This document shows, piece after piece, positions 1 through 7,968 of a DNA stretch of 64,000 bases. The notes under the pieces were generated by a model. The model had not been told where the DNA came from. It worked only from the letters and a program-made list of their open reading frames with translations, and searched no databases. The stretch's first letter is position 1; every line of letters begins with the position of its first letter. Made by a program: the position numbers and the translations under genes. The stretch is from Halpernia sp048269545 (GTDB lineage Bacteria > Bacteroidota > Bacteroidia > Flavobacteriales > Weeksellaceae), in the NCBI RefSeq assembly GCF_048269545.1, contig NZ_JBLXIJ010000008.1, positions 1-64,000 on the forward strand. The letters run 5' to 3'.

Positions 1-54
1 ATCTTTTTTAGGCTTATTTCTATTTTCTTTCCTTATCAAATAAACTAATTTATA

Positions 55-62
55 TAAATTTG
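55..62 (+). promoter_or_regulatory. Bacteroidetes -7 element of panD
   Basis: TAAATTTG matches the Bacteroidetes -7 consensus TAnnTTTG. It ends only 4 nt before the panD ATG, so the transcript would start at or next to the start codon. I see no TTG -33 element at the usual 17-23 nt spacing, which lowers confidence. Confidence 0.5.
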
Positions 63-66
63 CAGT

Positions 67-417
67 ATGTTAATAGAAATATTTAAATCTAAAATTCATC
101 GTGTAAAAGTTACACAATCAGACTTAAATTATATAGGAAGTATAACAATTGATGAAGATCTTTTGGAGGCATCAGGAATTTTAGTAGGAGAACGTGTTTA
201 TATTGTAAATGTAAATAATGGAGAACGTTTCGATACTTATGCTATAAAAGGTAAAAGAAAATCCGGTGAAATTTGTTTAAACGGTCCCGCTGCGAGAAAA
301 GTGCAAAAAGGCGATATAATTATTATAATTTCCTATGCGCAAATGACGCCCGAAGAAGCCAAAATTTTTCAACCTAAAATAATTTTTCCAGATGAAAATA
401 CCAATCTCTTAAATTAA
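67..417 (+). CDS. panD: Aspartate 1-decarboxylase PanD
   Basis: PanD is a pyruvoyl enzyme that decarboxylates L-aspartate to beta-alanine for pantothenate and coenzyme A synthesis in the cytoplasm. At 116 residues it has the normal family length. The self-cleavage site is visible as Tyr22-Ile23-Gly24-Ser25, where Gly24-Ser25 cleavage turns Ser25 into the pyruvoyl group. Lys9, Arg54 region and the NGPAAR segment (residues 72-77) match the family core. It is followed after 3 nt by a membrane protein gene, so the two are probably cotranscribed, as is common in flavobacteria. The ATG lies just after a -7 box, so the mRNA may lack a leader. Confidence 0.95.
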   Translation: MLIEIFKSKIHRVKVTQSDLNYIGSITIDEDLLEASGILVGERVYIVNVNNGERFDTYAIKGKRKSGEICLNGPAARKVQKGDIIIIISYAQMTPEEAKIFQPKIIFPDENTNLLN

Positions 418-420
418 TTA

Positions 421-1431
421 ATGGAAGATAATAAAAAGAAAAACCCACTAAAAACTTTTCTAACAATTCTCATTTCACTTGCAATTGCTGCCGTTTTTAT
501 GTGGCTTGCTTTTCGCGGACTAGAATTTAATAAAATTTTAAAATCTTTAGAAAACGCTAATTATTTTTGGGTTTTTGCGGCGATGATTTTTGGTTTAACG
601 GCATATTGGTTTCGTGCAATTCGGTGGAATTTATTACTAGAACCGATGGGTTATAAAATTTCGAATTCAAATTCACTTTGGACAATTTCTTTTGGTTATT
701 TAATGAATCTCACTATTCCCAGAAGTGGTGAAGTTGCAAGATCCACTGCTCTTTATGGAGTAGAAAAAGTTCCAGTAGATAAATCTTTTGGAACTATTAT
801 TTTAGAACGAGTTGTAGATTTTCTTTGTATGCTTTTATTTTTAGGTTTGACATTAATTTTTAAATTTAAAGCCATATATTCTTTTTATAAATATGCAGAT
901 ATCAAAGTAAATCCCGATAAAATAATTATTATATTTTCCCTTTTAATAATCGCAATAATATTATTTTTTATTTTTAAAAAAAGACTTGCAAAAATTTCAT
1001 TTTTAAAAAAAATATTTCAATTTATTGATGGAATTTTAGAAGGTTTGAAAACCATTTTTCATTTAAAGCAAAAATTTAAGTTTATTTTACTTTCACTTGC
1101 CATCTGGATTTCCTATTATTTTGCGGCTTATTTGGTGTGTTTTGCACTTCCAGAAACTTCAAATTTTACTTTCGCAGACGGTTTTTTCATTATTGTTGTT
1201 GGAACTTTGGGAATGATGGTTCCAGCTTCTGGAGGAATTGGCGCATTTCATTTTGCATTAAAAATTGGTATTATGGCGCTTTATTTTTCAATGGGTAAAA
1301 ACCCAGAAATTGGTGGTGAAGTCGGACTTTCTTACGCTTTTATTTCCCACACAATGCAATTGGTAATTATGGCTGTAATGGGATTAATTTCTATTCCGAT
1401 GCTCGCAAAAGCTAGGAGAATTAAGATTTAG
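421..1431 (+). CDS. Lysylphosphatidylglycerol synthase TM-region / UPF0104 family membrane protein
   Basis: This 336-residue polytopic inner-membrane protein resembles the flippase-like transmembrane half of MprF (UPF0104/LPG_synthase_TM family). It has about eight hydrophobic helices, the first at residues 12-32. The segment PRSGEVARSTAL (about residues 100-111) and the Gly-rich helix MMVPASGGIGAFH (about residues 265-277) are typical of the family. The soluble aminoacyl-transferase half of MprF is absent, so lipid aminoacylation is unlikely; lipid translocation is an inference from MprF. It lies 3 nt behind panD, probably in one operon, and its stop codon abuts a palindromic repeat that may end transcription. 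Confidence 0.8.
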   Translation: MEDNKKKNPLKTFLTILISLAIAAVFMWLAFRGLEFNKILKSLENANYFWVFAAMIFGLTAYWFRAIRWNLLLEPMGYKISNSNSLWTISFGYLMNLTIPRSGEVARSTALYGVEKVPVDKSFGTIILERVVDFLCMLLFLGLTLIFKFKAIYSFYKYADIKVNPDKIIIIFSLLIIAIILFFIFKKRLAKISFLKKIFQFIDGILEGLKTIFHLKQKFKFILLSLAIWISYYFAAYLVCFALPETSNFTFADGFFIIVVGTLGMMVPASGGIGAFHFALKIGIMALYFSMGKNPEIGGEVGLSYAFISHTMQLVIMAVMGLISIPMLAKARRIKI

Positions 1432-1532
1432 AAGCAAGACGTTTTTCATTTATTTCACTTTCTACCCGCTTTCCATTACAATCTTACATTTTCTTTTAAA
1501 AAATGTAAGGATTTCCACTGCAATCGGGGCTA
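1431..1532 (+). repeat. Palindromic intergenic repeat, copy A
   Basis: The element begins GAAGCAAGACG at the last base of the upstream stop codon and ends CGGGGCTA. It holds two direct repeats, TTTCCATTACAATC (1470-1483) and TTTCCACTGCAATC (1512-1525). These flank a stem-loop with arms 1483-1492 and 1500-1509 (CTTACATTTT / AAAATGTAAG). Copy B at 24381-24507 has the same borders and layout but an unrelated central stem. Both copies sit directly after a stop codon, so a terminator or mRNA 3'-end role is plausible (inference). Confidence 0.75.
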
Positions 1533-1560
1533 GTTTAGAAGTTTTATTTTTTTTAACTTC

Positions 1561-1592
1561 CTAAAACCTAGATTCTAAAACCTAAAACCTAG
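1561..1592. repeat. Degenerate short tandem repeat (CTAAAACCTA units)
   Basis: CTAAAACCTAGATT is followed by CTAAAACCTAAAACCTAG, an iterated roughly 7-10 bp motif just downstream of the M3 peptidase gene. A similar motif lies between batA and batB (58848-58890). No function can be assigned. Confidence 0.4.
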
Positions 1593-1601
1593 AAACTGAA
1601 C

Positions 1602-3614
1602 TTATCCAAACGCTCGTTTCAACAAACTTTCAACTTTCGGCTCACTTCCACGGAAATTTTTATACAATTCCATCGGATCTTTCGTTCCTCCAGAAGACAA
1701 TAAAATTTTATACCTTGCCGCAATTTCTTTATTAAACAAACCATTTTCTTTAAAATATTGAAAAGCATCTGCATCCAAAACTTCCGCCCATTTATAAGAA
1801 TAATAACCTGCAGAATAACCACCTTGGAAAATATGAGAAAAACTCGGACTCATAGCAGTTTCTCTGCTTATAGCATAAAGTTGAGTTTCTTTGGTTTGTA
1901 AATCTTCAAAAGCTTTCACATCTTCAATCGGTTCCAAAGTTTTGTGATAAGCCATATCGAGTTTTCCAAAACCCAATTGACGCATCGTTTGATAACCTTC
2001 CATAAAGTTTTTAGATTGGGAAATTTTCTCGATTTTTTCATCAGATAAAACTTCGCCTGTTTTGTAATGTTTGGCAAAAGTTTTTAGAAATTCTGGTTCA
2101 TAGCAAAAATTTTCTAAAAATTGTGAAGGTAATTCCACAAAATCCCATTTCACAGAAGTTCCAGATAAATTGGGATAAATTGTATTGGCTAAAATGCCAT
2201 GAATTGCATGTCCGAACTCGTGAAATAGAGTCGTAACTTCATTAAAAGTTAATAAACTTGGTGTTTCTGAACTTGGTTTAGAAAAATTACAAACCACAGA
2301 AATGTGCGGACGAATATTTTTACCATTTTTTTGATATTGACTTCTATAACTCGTCATCCAAGCTCCGGCTCTTTTTCCTTTTCTTGGGAAATAATCAGCG
2401 TACAAAATGGCTTTAAATTCTCCATTTTCTAGAACTTCATAAGTTTTTACTTCAGGATTATATTTTTGAACATCTGTCACTTCTTTGAAAGTTAAACCAA
2501 ATAATTTTTCTGCTAAATTAAAAACAGCAGCTTGCACATTTTCTAATTGAAAATATGGTTTTAGTTCTTCATCATTCAAATCATATTTTTCTTTGCGAAG
2601 TTTTTCCGCATAAAAAGAATGGTCATAAGATTGCAAATCATTAATTCCATCTTTTTCGGCTAAATTTTTTAATTCTTCAATTTCCTTTTCTGCGTACGGT
2701 TTTGCTTTGGTTAAAAGTTCATCTAAAAAAGCCAAAACTTTTTCAGGTGATTTTGCCATTCTTTCTTCCAAAACATAATCTGCGTAAGATTTGTAGCCGA
2801 GAAGTTTTGCTTTTTGCTGCTTTAGTTTTAAAATATCTTTAATTAAATCTTGATTATCAAATTCTCCTTTATCAAAAGATTTTTTGCCATTTGCTAAAAA
2901 AAGTTCTTTTCGCAATTCTCTGTTTTGGGCGTAAGTCATTGCAGGAATATAACTTGGATATTGTAATGTAATCACATAACCATCAAAATCTCTGTCTTTC
3001 GCTTCTTTCGCATATTGCTCTAAAATACTTGCGGGAATTCCTTCTAATTCCGCAACATTCCAAATGTGTTTAAAATATTGATTAGTAGAAGCTAGAACAT
3101 TTTCACCAAATTTTAAGGTTTTGGAAGACAATTCAATATTTATTTTTTCTAATTTTTTCTTGTCCTCTTCGTTCAAATCTGCGCCACTTCGCACAAAACC
3201 TTTGTAAGTTTCTTCTAAAAGCATTTTTTGCTCGCCGTTTAATTCTTCATTTTTTTGCTTGTAAACTTCTTTTATTTTGCTAAAAAGTTTTTCATTTTGT
3301 GAAATTTTTGAAGAATATTCCGTTAAAAGTGGCGAAATTTCCTGCGCTATTTTCTGAATTTCATCGTTGGTTTCGGCAGAATTTAAATTAAAAAAAATGT
3401 TTGAAACCCGGTCTAATTGTTCACCTGAAAAAGCCAAAGTTTCAATTATATTTTCAAAATTCGGTTTATTAGAATTTGAAACTATTTCTTCAATTTCTGC
3501 TAAACTTTCGTCAATTAGCTTTTTAAAAGCCGGAACAAAATCTTGTTCTGTAATTTCGTTAAAAGGTGCTGTTTCGTGTGTTGTATGAAATTTTTCTAAA
3601 AGCGGATTTGTCAT
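1602..3614 (-). CDS. M3 family metallopeptidase (Dcp/oligopeptidase A type)
   Basis: This 670-residue zinc metallopeptidase matches the thimet oligopeptidase/Dcp family, which trims short peptides. The zinc motif HEFGH lies at residues 465-469, and the family helix around residues 490-500 (FVELPSQFLENFCYEP) follows it and supplies the third ligand Glu. The length matches Dcp and OpdA (about 680). No signal peptide is visible at the N-terminus (MTNPLLEKFHTTHETAPF), so it is likely cytoplasmic. It is transcribed alone and convergent with the upstream gene. Whether it acts as a dipeptidyl carboxypeptidase or an endopeptidase cannot be told from sequence. Confidence 0.9.
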   Translation of the reverse strand: MTNPLLEKFHTTHETAPFNEITEQDFVPAFKKLIDESLAEIEEIVSNSNKPNFENIIETLAFSGEQLDRVSNIFFNLNSAETNDEIQKIAQEISPLLTEYSSKISQNEKLFSKIKEVYKQKNEELNGEQKMLLEETYKGFVRSGADLNEEDKKKLEKINIELSSKTLKFGENVLASTNQYFKHIWNVAELEGIPASILEQYAKEAKDRDFDGYVITLQYPSYIPAMTYAQNRELRKELFLANGKKSFDKGEFDNQDLIKDILKLKQQKAKLLGYKSYADYVLEERMAKSPEKVLAFLDELLTKAKPYAEKEIEELKNLAEKDGINDLQSYDHSFYAEKLRKEKYDLNDEELKPYFQLENVQAAVFNLAEKLFGLTFKEVTDVQKYNPEVKTYEVLENGEFKAILYADYFPRKGKRAGAWMTSYRSQYQKNGKNIRPHISVVCNFSKPSSETPSLLTFNEVTTLFHEFGHAIHGILANTIYPNLSGTSVKWDFVELPSQFLENFCYEPEFLKTFAKHYKTGEVLSDEKIEKISQSKNFMEGYQTMRQLGFGKLDMAYHKTLEPIEDVKAFEDLQTKETQLYAISRETAMSPSFSHIFQGGYSAGYYSYKWAEVLDADAFQYFKENGLFNKEIAARYKILLSSGGTKDPMELYKNFRGSEPKVESLLKRAFG

Positions 3615-3724
3615 GTTTCGAAATTTTTAATTAAAAGTAAAAAGTCAAAATTAATGCCTAAAATAAAATTGTGACAAATGGTTTCATAAATTAATTTATT
3701 TTTTAAAAATTCACTCCAAAAGTT

Positions 3725-3732
3725 TAGTTTTG
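3725..3732 (+). promoter_or_regulatory. -7 element of the GH25 gene
   Basis: TAGTTTTG fits TAnnTTTG and ends 8 nt before the ATG at 3741. No -33 TTG is seen at the normal spacing. A very short leader is predicted. Confidence 0.35.
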
Positions 3733-3740
3733 CAATCGGA

Positions 3741-4604
3741 ATGACCAAGAAAAATTACCAAAGAAAAACGAAACGAAAAATCCACAAAAAACGAAGAAGA
3801 AATTATTTTTTCCGTCGGGAAATATTATTGGTGATTTTTGCCTTTATTCTTTTGGGAACTGGTTATTATTTAAAGGAAAAAATTGGATTTTATTACGCAC
3901 TTTATTTCAATAAATTTGATCATAAAAAACTTAAAAATAATGAGTTTGAAACCAATAGAATTACTAAAATAATTGGTGATAATACAGATAAAGTGTTTGG
4001 TTTTGATATCTCACATTACCAAAGAAAAGAAGATATTTTATGGGATAGCTTAACAATTGGAAACCGAAGTATTCCGCTACAATTTGTACTTTTGCGCGCA
4101 ACAATGGGAAATAGAAATGCCGATAAACATTTTAAAGAATTTTGGGAAATTTCCAAACAAAATAAATTAATTCGTGGTGCGTATCATTTTTATCGTGCAG
4201 ATGAAGATCCTGTAAAACAAGCCAATAATTTTCTGGAAAATGTAAAATTGGAAAGTGGAGATTTGCCGCCAGTTTTGGATATTGAGAAAATTCCACGTCG
4301 AAAAACCAACGAAAAACTGAAGGAAGATTTAAAAGTTTGGTGTAAAATAGTAGAAGAAAAGTATGGAGTAAAACCTATTATTTATACCTATTATTATTTT
4401 TACAAAGATTTTTTAGCAGATGATTTTAAAGATTATCCACTTTGGTTGGCTAATTATAACGATGTTCCGACACCAAATCCGGAAGATAATTGGAGTTTTT
4501 GGCAATTTTCTGAAAAAGGAATTGTTTATGGAATCAATTCTAAAGTGGATCTTAATGTTTACAACGGCGGACTTTGGAGTTTGAAACATTTGACTTTGGA
4601 TTAA
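3741..4604 (+). CDS. Membrane-anchored GH25 lysozyme-like hydrolase
   Basis: This 287-residue protein has a strongly basic N-terminus (residues 2-26), one transmembrane helix (about 27-44) and an extracytoplasmic GH25 (Chalaropsis-type lysozyme) domain from about residue 83. The family motifs FGFDISHYQ (86-94, with Asp89) and VLDIE (178-182, with Asp180 and catalytic Glu182) are present, as is RGAYHFYR (145-152). GH25 enzymes cleave the N-acetylmuramic acid to N-acetylglucosamine bond of peptidoglycan, so cell wall turnover is likely. The positive-inside rule puts the catalytic domain in the periplasm. Its TAA overlaps the stop of the convergent neighbour within the palindrome TTAA (4601-4604). 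Confidence 0.88.
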   Translation: MTKKNYQRKTKRKIHKKRRRNYFFRREILLVIFAFILLGTGYYLKEKIGFYYALYFNKFDHKKLKNNEFETNRITKIIGDNTDKVFGFDISHYQRKEDILWDSLTIGNRSIPLQFVLLRATMGNRNADKHFKEFWEISKQNKLIRGAYHFYRADEDPVKQANNFLENVKLESGDLPPVLDIEKIPRRKTNEKLKEDLKVWCKIVEEKYGVKPIIYTYYYFYKDFLADDFKDYPLWLANYNDVPTPNPEDNWSFWQFSEKGIVYGINSKVDLNVYNGGLWSLKHLTLD

Positions 4605-5734
4605 ATTTTCTTAAACGGATTTCTCGCAATCCAAGGTTTTGAAGGGTTTAAATTAGGAATTAAATTCTTTAAAATTAAATTTAAAAGTGAATTCTGATGT
4701 TTTACAATCCCAAAAATTTCTTGTGGTTTTGCACCGATTGTAGATTTTATTTCCAATGCAGTTCTTCCAAAAATAATACTTTTCTTCTGATTTGAAATTC
4801 CAAAATTCACCATATCTAGAAGCATATTGAGATAAAGTTGTTTTGATTTCTGAAGTTTCTTATCATAACCTAAAAAGTAAGTGTCGATATCTTCATAGTT
4901 AATAAAAAGTGTGTAGAAACAAATGATTTCATTGTTTTCAAAATAGGCAAATATTTTAAAATCATCTTTTAAATATTTTTTTAAAGTAAAAAAATGATTT
5001 ATAGGCAGTAGAAATGTATTGAAATCTGCTTCATTTGCTACTTGTAAATAGAGTTGATGTAAAGTTTTTGAATGCTTTTTAATATCGTCTAAAGTCAATT
5101 CTTTTTTCAGAATTTCACCTAATTTTTTTTCTGCAGATTTCGCTCTCGTTCTGTATTTTGTACTAAAACTTTCTAAATAATCTTCAAAATTTTTCCAGTT
5201 TGATTGTAATTCTAAAATCATATTTGGTTGCACAGAAAAGGAGTGAAAGACTTTTGGTAATTTATTTTTTATAATTTTTGAAAGTGTTTTTTCGTAATCT
5301 TTAAATAAAATCAGACTCGCTTTTTTAATTTTTTGCTGAACAAGATTTGTGGAACATTCAAGCAATTTAATGGCTTCAGTTTTTGAAATTAAATCTAAAT
5401 TAAAGTAAAATCCATTTTGCCCGGTCACTAAATTATTCCCGACAATTAATATTTTAGAAGCAAATATTTTCATTGATAAATTATTAAGATTTAAAGTTGA
5501 AGATTCTCTAAAAATAGAGTGTTTTCTAAAATCTAAATACTGCAAAAGTGCACCGCCAATTAATTCATTTTCAATATAAAATGCCGCAAAATAATTCTGC
5601 ATATTTTTTGGCTGGCTTTCTTGTAAGGCTTTTAAAAATTCGTAAGATAACAGAATGTTATTTTTCGCCACTAGAGAATTCCAATTAGGAGGTACTTCAT
5701 CTGCGTTTAAAATTAATTCTGTGCGAAAGTTCAT
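4601..5734 (-). CDS. FemAB/GNAT-like acyltransferase-fold protein, function unknown
   Basis: This 377-residue soluble protein resembles the peptidoglycan-recognition/BioF2-like acetyltransferase group (double GNAT fold). Supporting features are the central segment around residues 190-205 rich in Lys/Arg and the late motif SIIFGRTALEIKSTIG (about residues 315-330), typical of such FemAB-like proteins in Bacteroidetes. The substrate is unknown; a role in envelope or polysaccharide modification is only an inference. I start at the ATG at 5734 rather than the TTG two codons upstream. The gene converges on the GH25 gene, with both stop codons inside TTAA, so neither has an intergenic terminator. 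Confidence 0.6.
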   Translation of the reverse strand: MNFRTELILNADEVPPNWNSLVAKNNILLSYEFLKALQESQPKNMQNYFAAFYIENELIGGALLQYLDFRKHSIFRESSTLNLNNLSMKIFASKILIVGNNLVTGQNGFYFNLDLISKTEAIKLLECSTNLVQQKIKKASLILFKDYEKTLSKIIKNKLPKVFHSFSVQPNMILELQSNWKNFEDYLESFSTKYRTRAKSAEKKLGEILKKELTLDDIKKHSKTLHQLYLQVANEADFNTFLLPINHFFTLKKYLKDDFKIFAYFENNEIICFYTLFINYEDIDTYFLGYDKKLQKSKQLYLNMLLDMVNFGISNQKKSIIFGRTALEIKSTIGAKPQEIFGIVKHQNSLLNLILKNLIPNLNPSKPWIARNPFKKI

Positions 5735-5785
5735 CTTCAAATATAATTATTTTCGATGCTAAAATGTCACTTTTTTAAAATCAAA

Positions 5786-5812
5786 TTGCCGCTTATATAT
5801 TTCGTATTTTTG
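5786..5812 (+). promoter_or_regulatory. Putative promoter of the ABC-F gene
   Basis: TTG at 5786-5788 and TATTTTTG at 5805-5812 are separated by 16 nt, one short of the usual 17-23. The predicted leader is about 30 nt. Confidence 0.45.
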
Positions 5813-5847
5813 CCGCTTGAAATAATCAACTTTCGATTTCTTTTTTT

Positions 5848-7746
5848 ATGAATTACGTTACGGCAGAAAATCTCACAAAATCTTACGGTGTAAAAACCTT
5901 ATTTAAAAATATTACTTTCAACGTGAATGAAGGTGATAAAATTGCCATTGTTGCAAAAAACGGAACAGGGAAATCGACGCTTCTTAAAATTTTAATGGGA
6001 AAAGAAATTGCAGATAGTGGAAATGTGATTATAAACAAAGACATTCAAGTGGTTTTGTTTGATCAAGAAATTGATTTTGAAGGAGAACTTTCCATCGAAG
6101 AATTTATGATGACTTTAAGTTCTGCGCCAATCATGGCTTTAAAAAATTACCACGCCGCTTTGCATTCTGAAAATCCAGATGATATGGAAAAAGCTTTGGC
6201 TGAAATGGAAATTCACAAAGCTTGGGATTTGGAAAATGAAATGGCAAATATTCTTTCACAGTTAAAAATCACAGATTTAGAAGCAAAAATGCGCACGCTT
6301 TCCGGTGGGCAAATAAAACGTGTTGCTCTCGCAAAACTTTTGGTAGAAACCAGAGCGGAACACAAACACACACTTTTGATAATGGACGAACCAACCAATC
6401 ATCTCGATGTAGATATGGTTGAATGGTTGGAAAATTATCTTGGAAAAGCAAGAGTTACGCTACTTTTAGTAACTCACGATCGCTATTTTTTAGATGCAGT
6501 TTGTGATATTATTTGGGAAATTGAAGACCATAATTTATATTTTCACCACGGTTCTTATGCAACTTATTTAGAAAATAAAATGATTCGGGAAGACAATCTG
6601 AATTCTACAATTGATAAAGCAAATAATCTTTACCGAAAGGAATTGGAATGGATGCGAAGACAGCCAAAAGCAAGAACTACAAAATCTAAAAGCAGACAAG
6701 AAGACTTTTATGAAACAGAGAAAGTCGCTAAAATGGATACTCGAAAACAAAGTTTGGAACTCGAATTTGAAATGAAACGTTTGGGAAAAAAGATTTTAGA
6801 ATTACATAAAATTTCTAAAAGTTTTGGAGGTAAAGTTTTACTTAAAGATTTTTCTTATCAATTTCAGCGAGGTGAAAAAGTTGGAATTATTGGTAAAAAT
6901 GGAGCAGGAAAATCAACTTTATTAAATATTATTCAAGGTTTAGAATCCTTCGATTCTGGGAAAATTGAAACTGGTGAAACTATAAAATTTGGCTATTTTT
7001 CTCAAAAAGGTTTGAAGTATAAAGAAGATCAAAGAGTTATAGATTTTATTAAAGATATTTCTGAAAATTTCCCAATTGCAAATGGAAGAACGATCTCTGC
7101 TTCGCAATTTTTAAGATTATTTTTATTTGATGATCAAACGCAATATTCACCAATTTCTAAACTTTCTGGTGGAGAAAAACGACGTTTGCATTTAATGTAC
7201 GTTTTGTATCAAAACCCAAATTTTTTAATTTTTGATGAGCCCACAAATGATTTGGATTTGCCAACTTTAACGGTTTTAGAAAACTTTTTACAACAATTTC
7301 AAGGAACTTTAATTATTGTTTCTCACGATAGATATTTTATGGATCGAATTGTAGAGCATTGTTTAGCGTTTGAGGGAAATGGAAAAATTAAAAATTTTAC
7401 TGGGAATTTTTCTGAATACAGAGAATATGAAAAGAAACAAGAAAAAATATCCGATGTTAAAATCGATATAAAGGAAATTAAAAAAGATGAAATTTCTATT
7501 TCTAAAACTGAGAAGATTCAAACAAAAGCTGAAGAAACAAGCAGGAAATTATCTTTTAAAGAAAAATCGGAATTAGATAAATTAAATAAAGAAATTCCAG
7601 AATTTGAAAAGAAAAGAGAAGAATTAGCCAATTCTTTAAATAATGAAACTGATTATGATGTGATTGCAAAAACGTCCGAAGAGATTCAAAAACTTTCTGA
7701 TAGTTTAGACGAAATGGAATTGCGTTGGTTAGAATTGCAAGAATAA
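5848..7746 (+). CDS. ABC-F family ATPase (Uup-like)
   Basis: This 632-residue protein has two tandem ABC ATPase domains and no membrane segment, as in the ABC-F translation-factor family that acts at the ribosomal E site. Domain 1 has Walker A AKNGTGKST (36-44; Ala replaces the first Gly, which I believe is common in Bacteroidetes), signature LSGGQ (151-155) and Walker B with DEPTNHLD (180-187). Domain 2 has GKNGAGKST (from 349), LSGGE (439-443) and DEPTNDLD (463-470). The C-terminal about 60 residues are charged and predicted coiled coil, which favours Uup over EttA. It stands alone between its own promoter and a T-rich hairpin. Confidence 0.9.
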   Translation: MNYVTAENLTKSYGVKTLFKNITFNVNEGDKIAIVAKNGTGKSTLLKILMGKEIADSGNVIINKDIQVVLFDQEIDFEGELSIEEFMMTLSSAPIMALKNYHAALHSENPDDMEKALAEMEIHKAWDLENEMANILSQLKITDLEAKMRTLSGGQIKRVALAKLLVETRAEHKHTLLIMDEPTNHLDVDMVEWLENYLGKARVTLLLVTHDRYFLDAVCDIIWEIEDHNLYFHHGSYATYLENKMIREDNLNSTIDKANNLYRKELEWMRRQPKARTTKSKSRQEDFYETEKVAKMDTRKQSLELEFEMKRLGKKILELHKISKSFGGKVLLKDFSYQFQRGEKVGIIGKNGAGKSTLLNIIQGLESFDSGKIETGETIKFGYFSQKGLKYKEDQRVIDFIKDISENFPIANGRTISASQFLRLFLFDDQTQYSPISKLSGGEKRRLHLMYVLYQNPNFLIFDEPTNDLDLPTLTVLENFLQQFQGTLIIVSHDRYFMDRIVEHCLAFEGNGKIKNFTGNFSEYREYEKKQEKISDVKIDIKEIKKDEISISKTEKIQTKAEETSRKLSFKEKSELDKLNKEIPEFEKKREELANSLNNETDYDVIAKTSEEIQKLSDSLDEMELRWLELQE

Positions 7747-7790
7747 ATACTTCCTTTTTTATATTTTTTTGGAATATTTATATTTTTTTC
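7743..7790 (+). terminator. Hairpin terminator after the ABC-F gene
   Basis: ATAAATACTTCC (7743-7754) pairs with GGAATATTTAT (7771-7781), with one bulge, around a T-rich loop, followed by a T run. It overlaps the stop codon of the ABC-F gene. Confidence 0.55.
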
Positions 7791-7907
7791 ACAATAAAAT
7801 AATCTAATCTTCAATTTTATGATTTAAATCATATTTGCGTAAACTTCATAAAATCAATAATTTAAATTCTGATAAATTCATTTGTTTTTAATTATTCTAA
7901 ATAAGCT

Positions 7908-7937
7908 TTGGTTAAATCAATTTAAGATATAAATTTG
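7908..7937 (+). promoter_or_regulatory. Promoter of the siderophore-type TonB receptor
   Basis: TTG (7908-7910), a 19-nt spacer and TAAATTTG (7930-7937) give a full match to the Bacteroidetes promoter TTG-N(17-23)-TAnnTTTG. The predicted leader is about 28 nt. I could not recognise a Fur box in it. Confidence 0.75.
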
Positions 7938-7968
7938 CGGCATTATTTAAAACAATTCTAAACAACAC

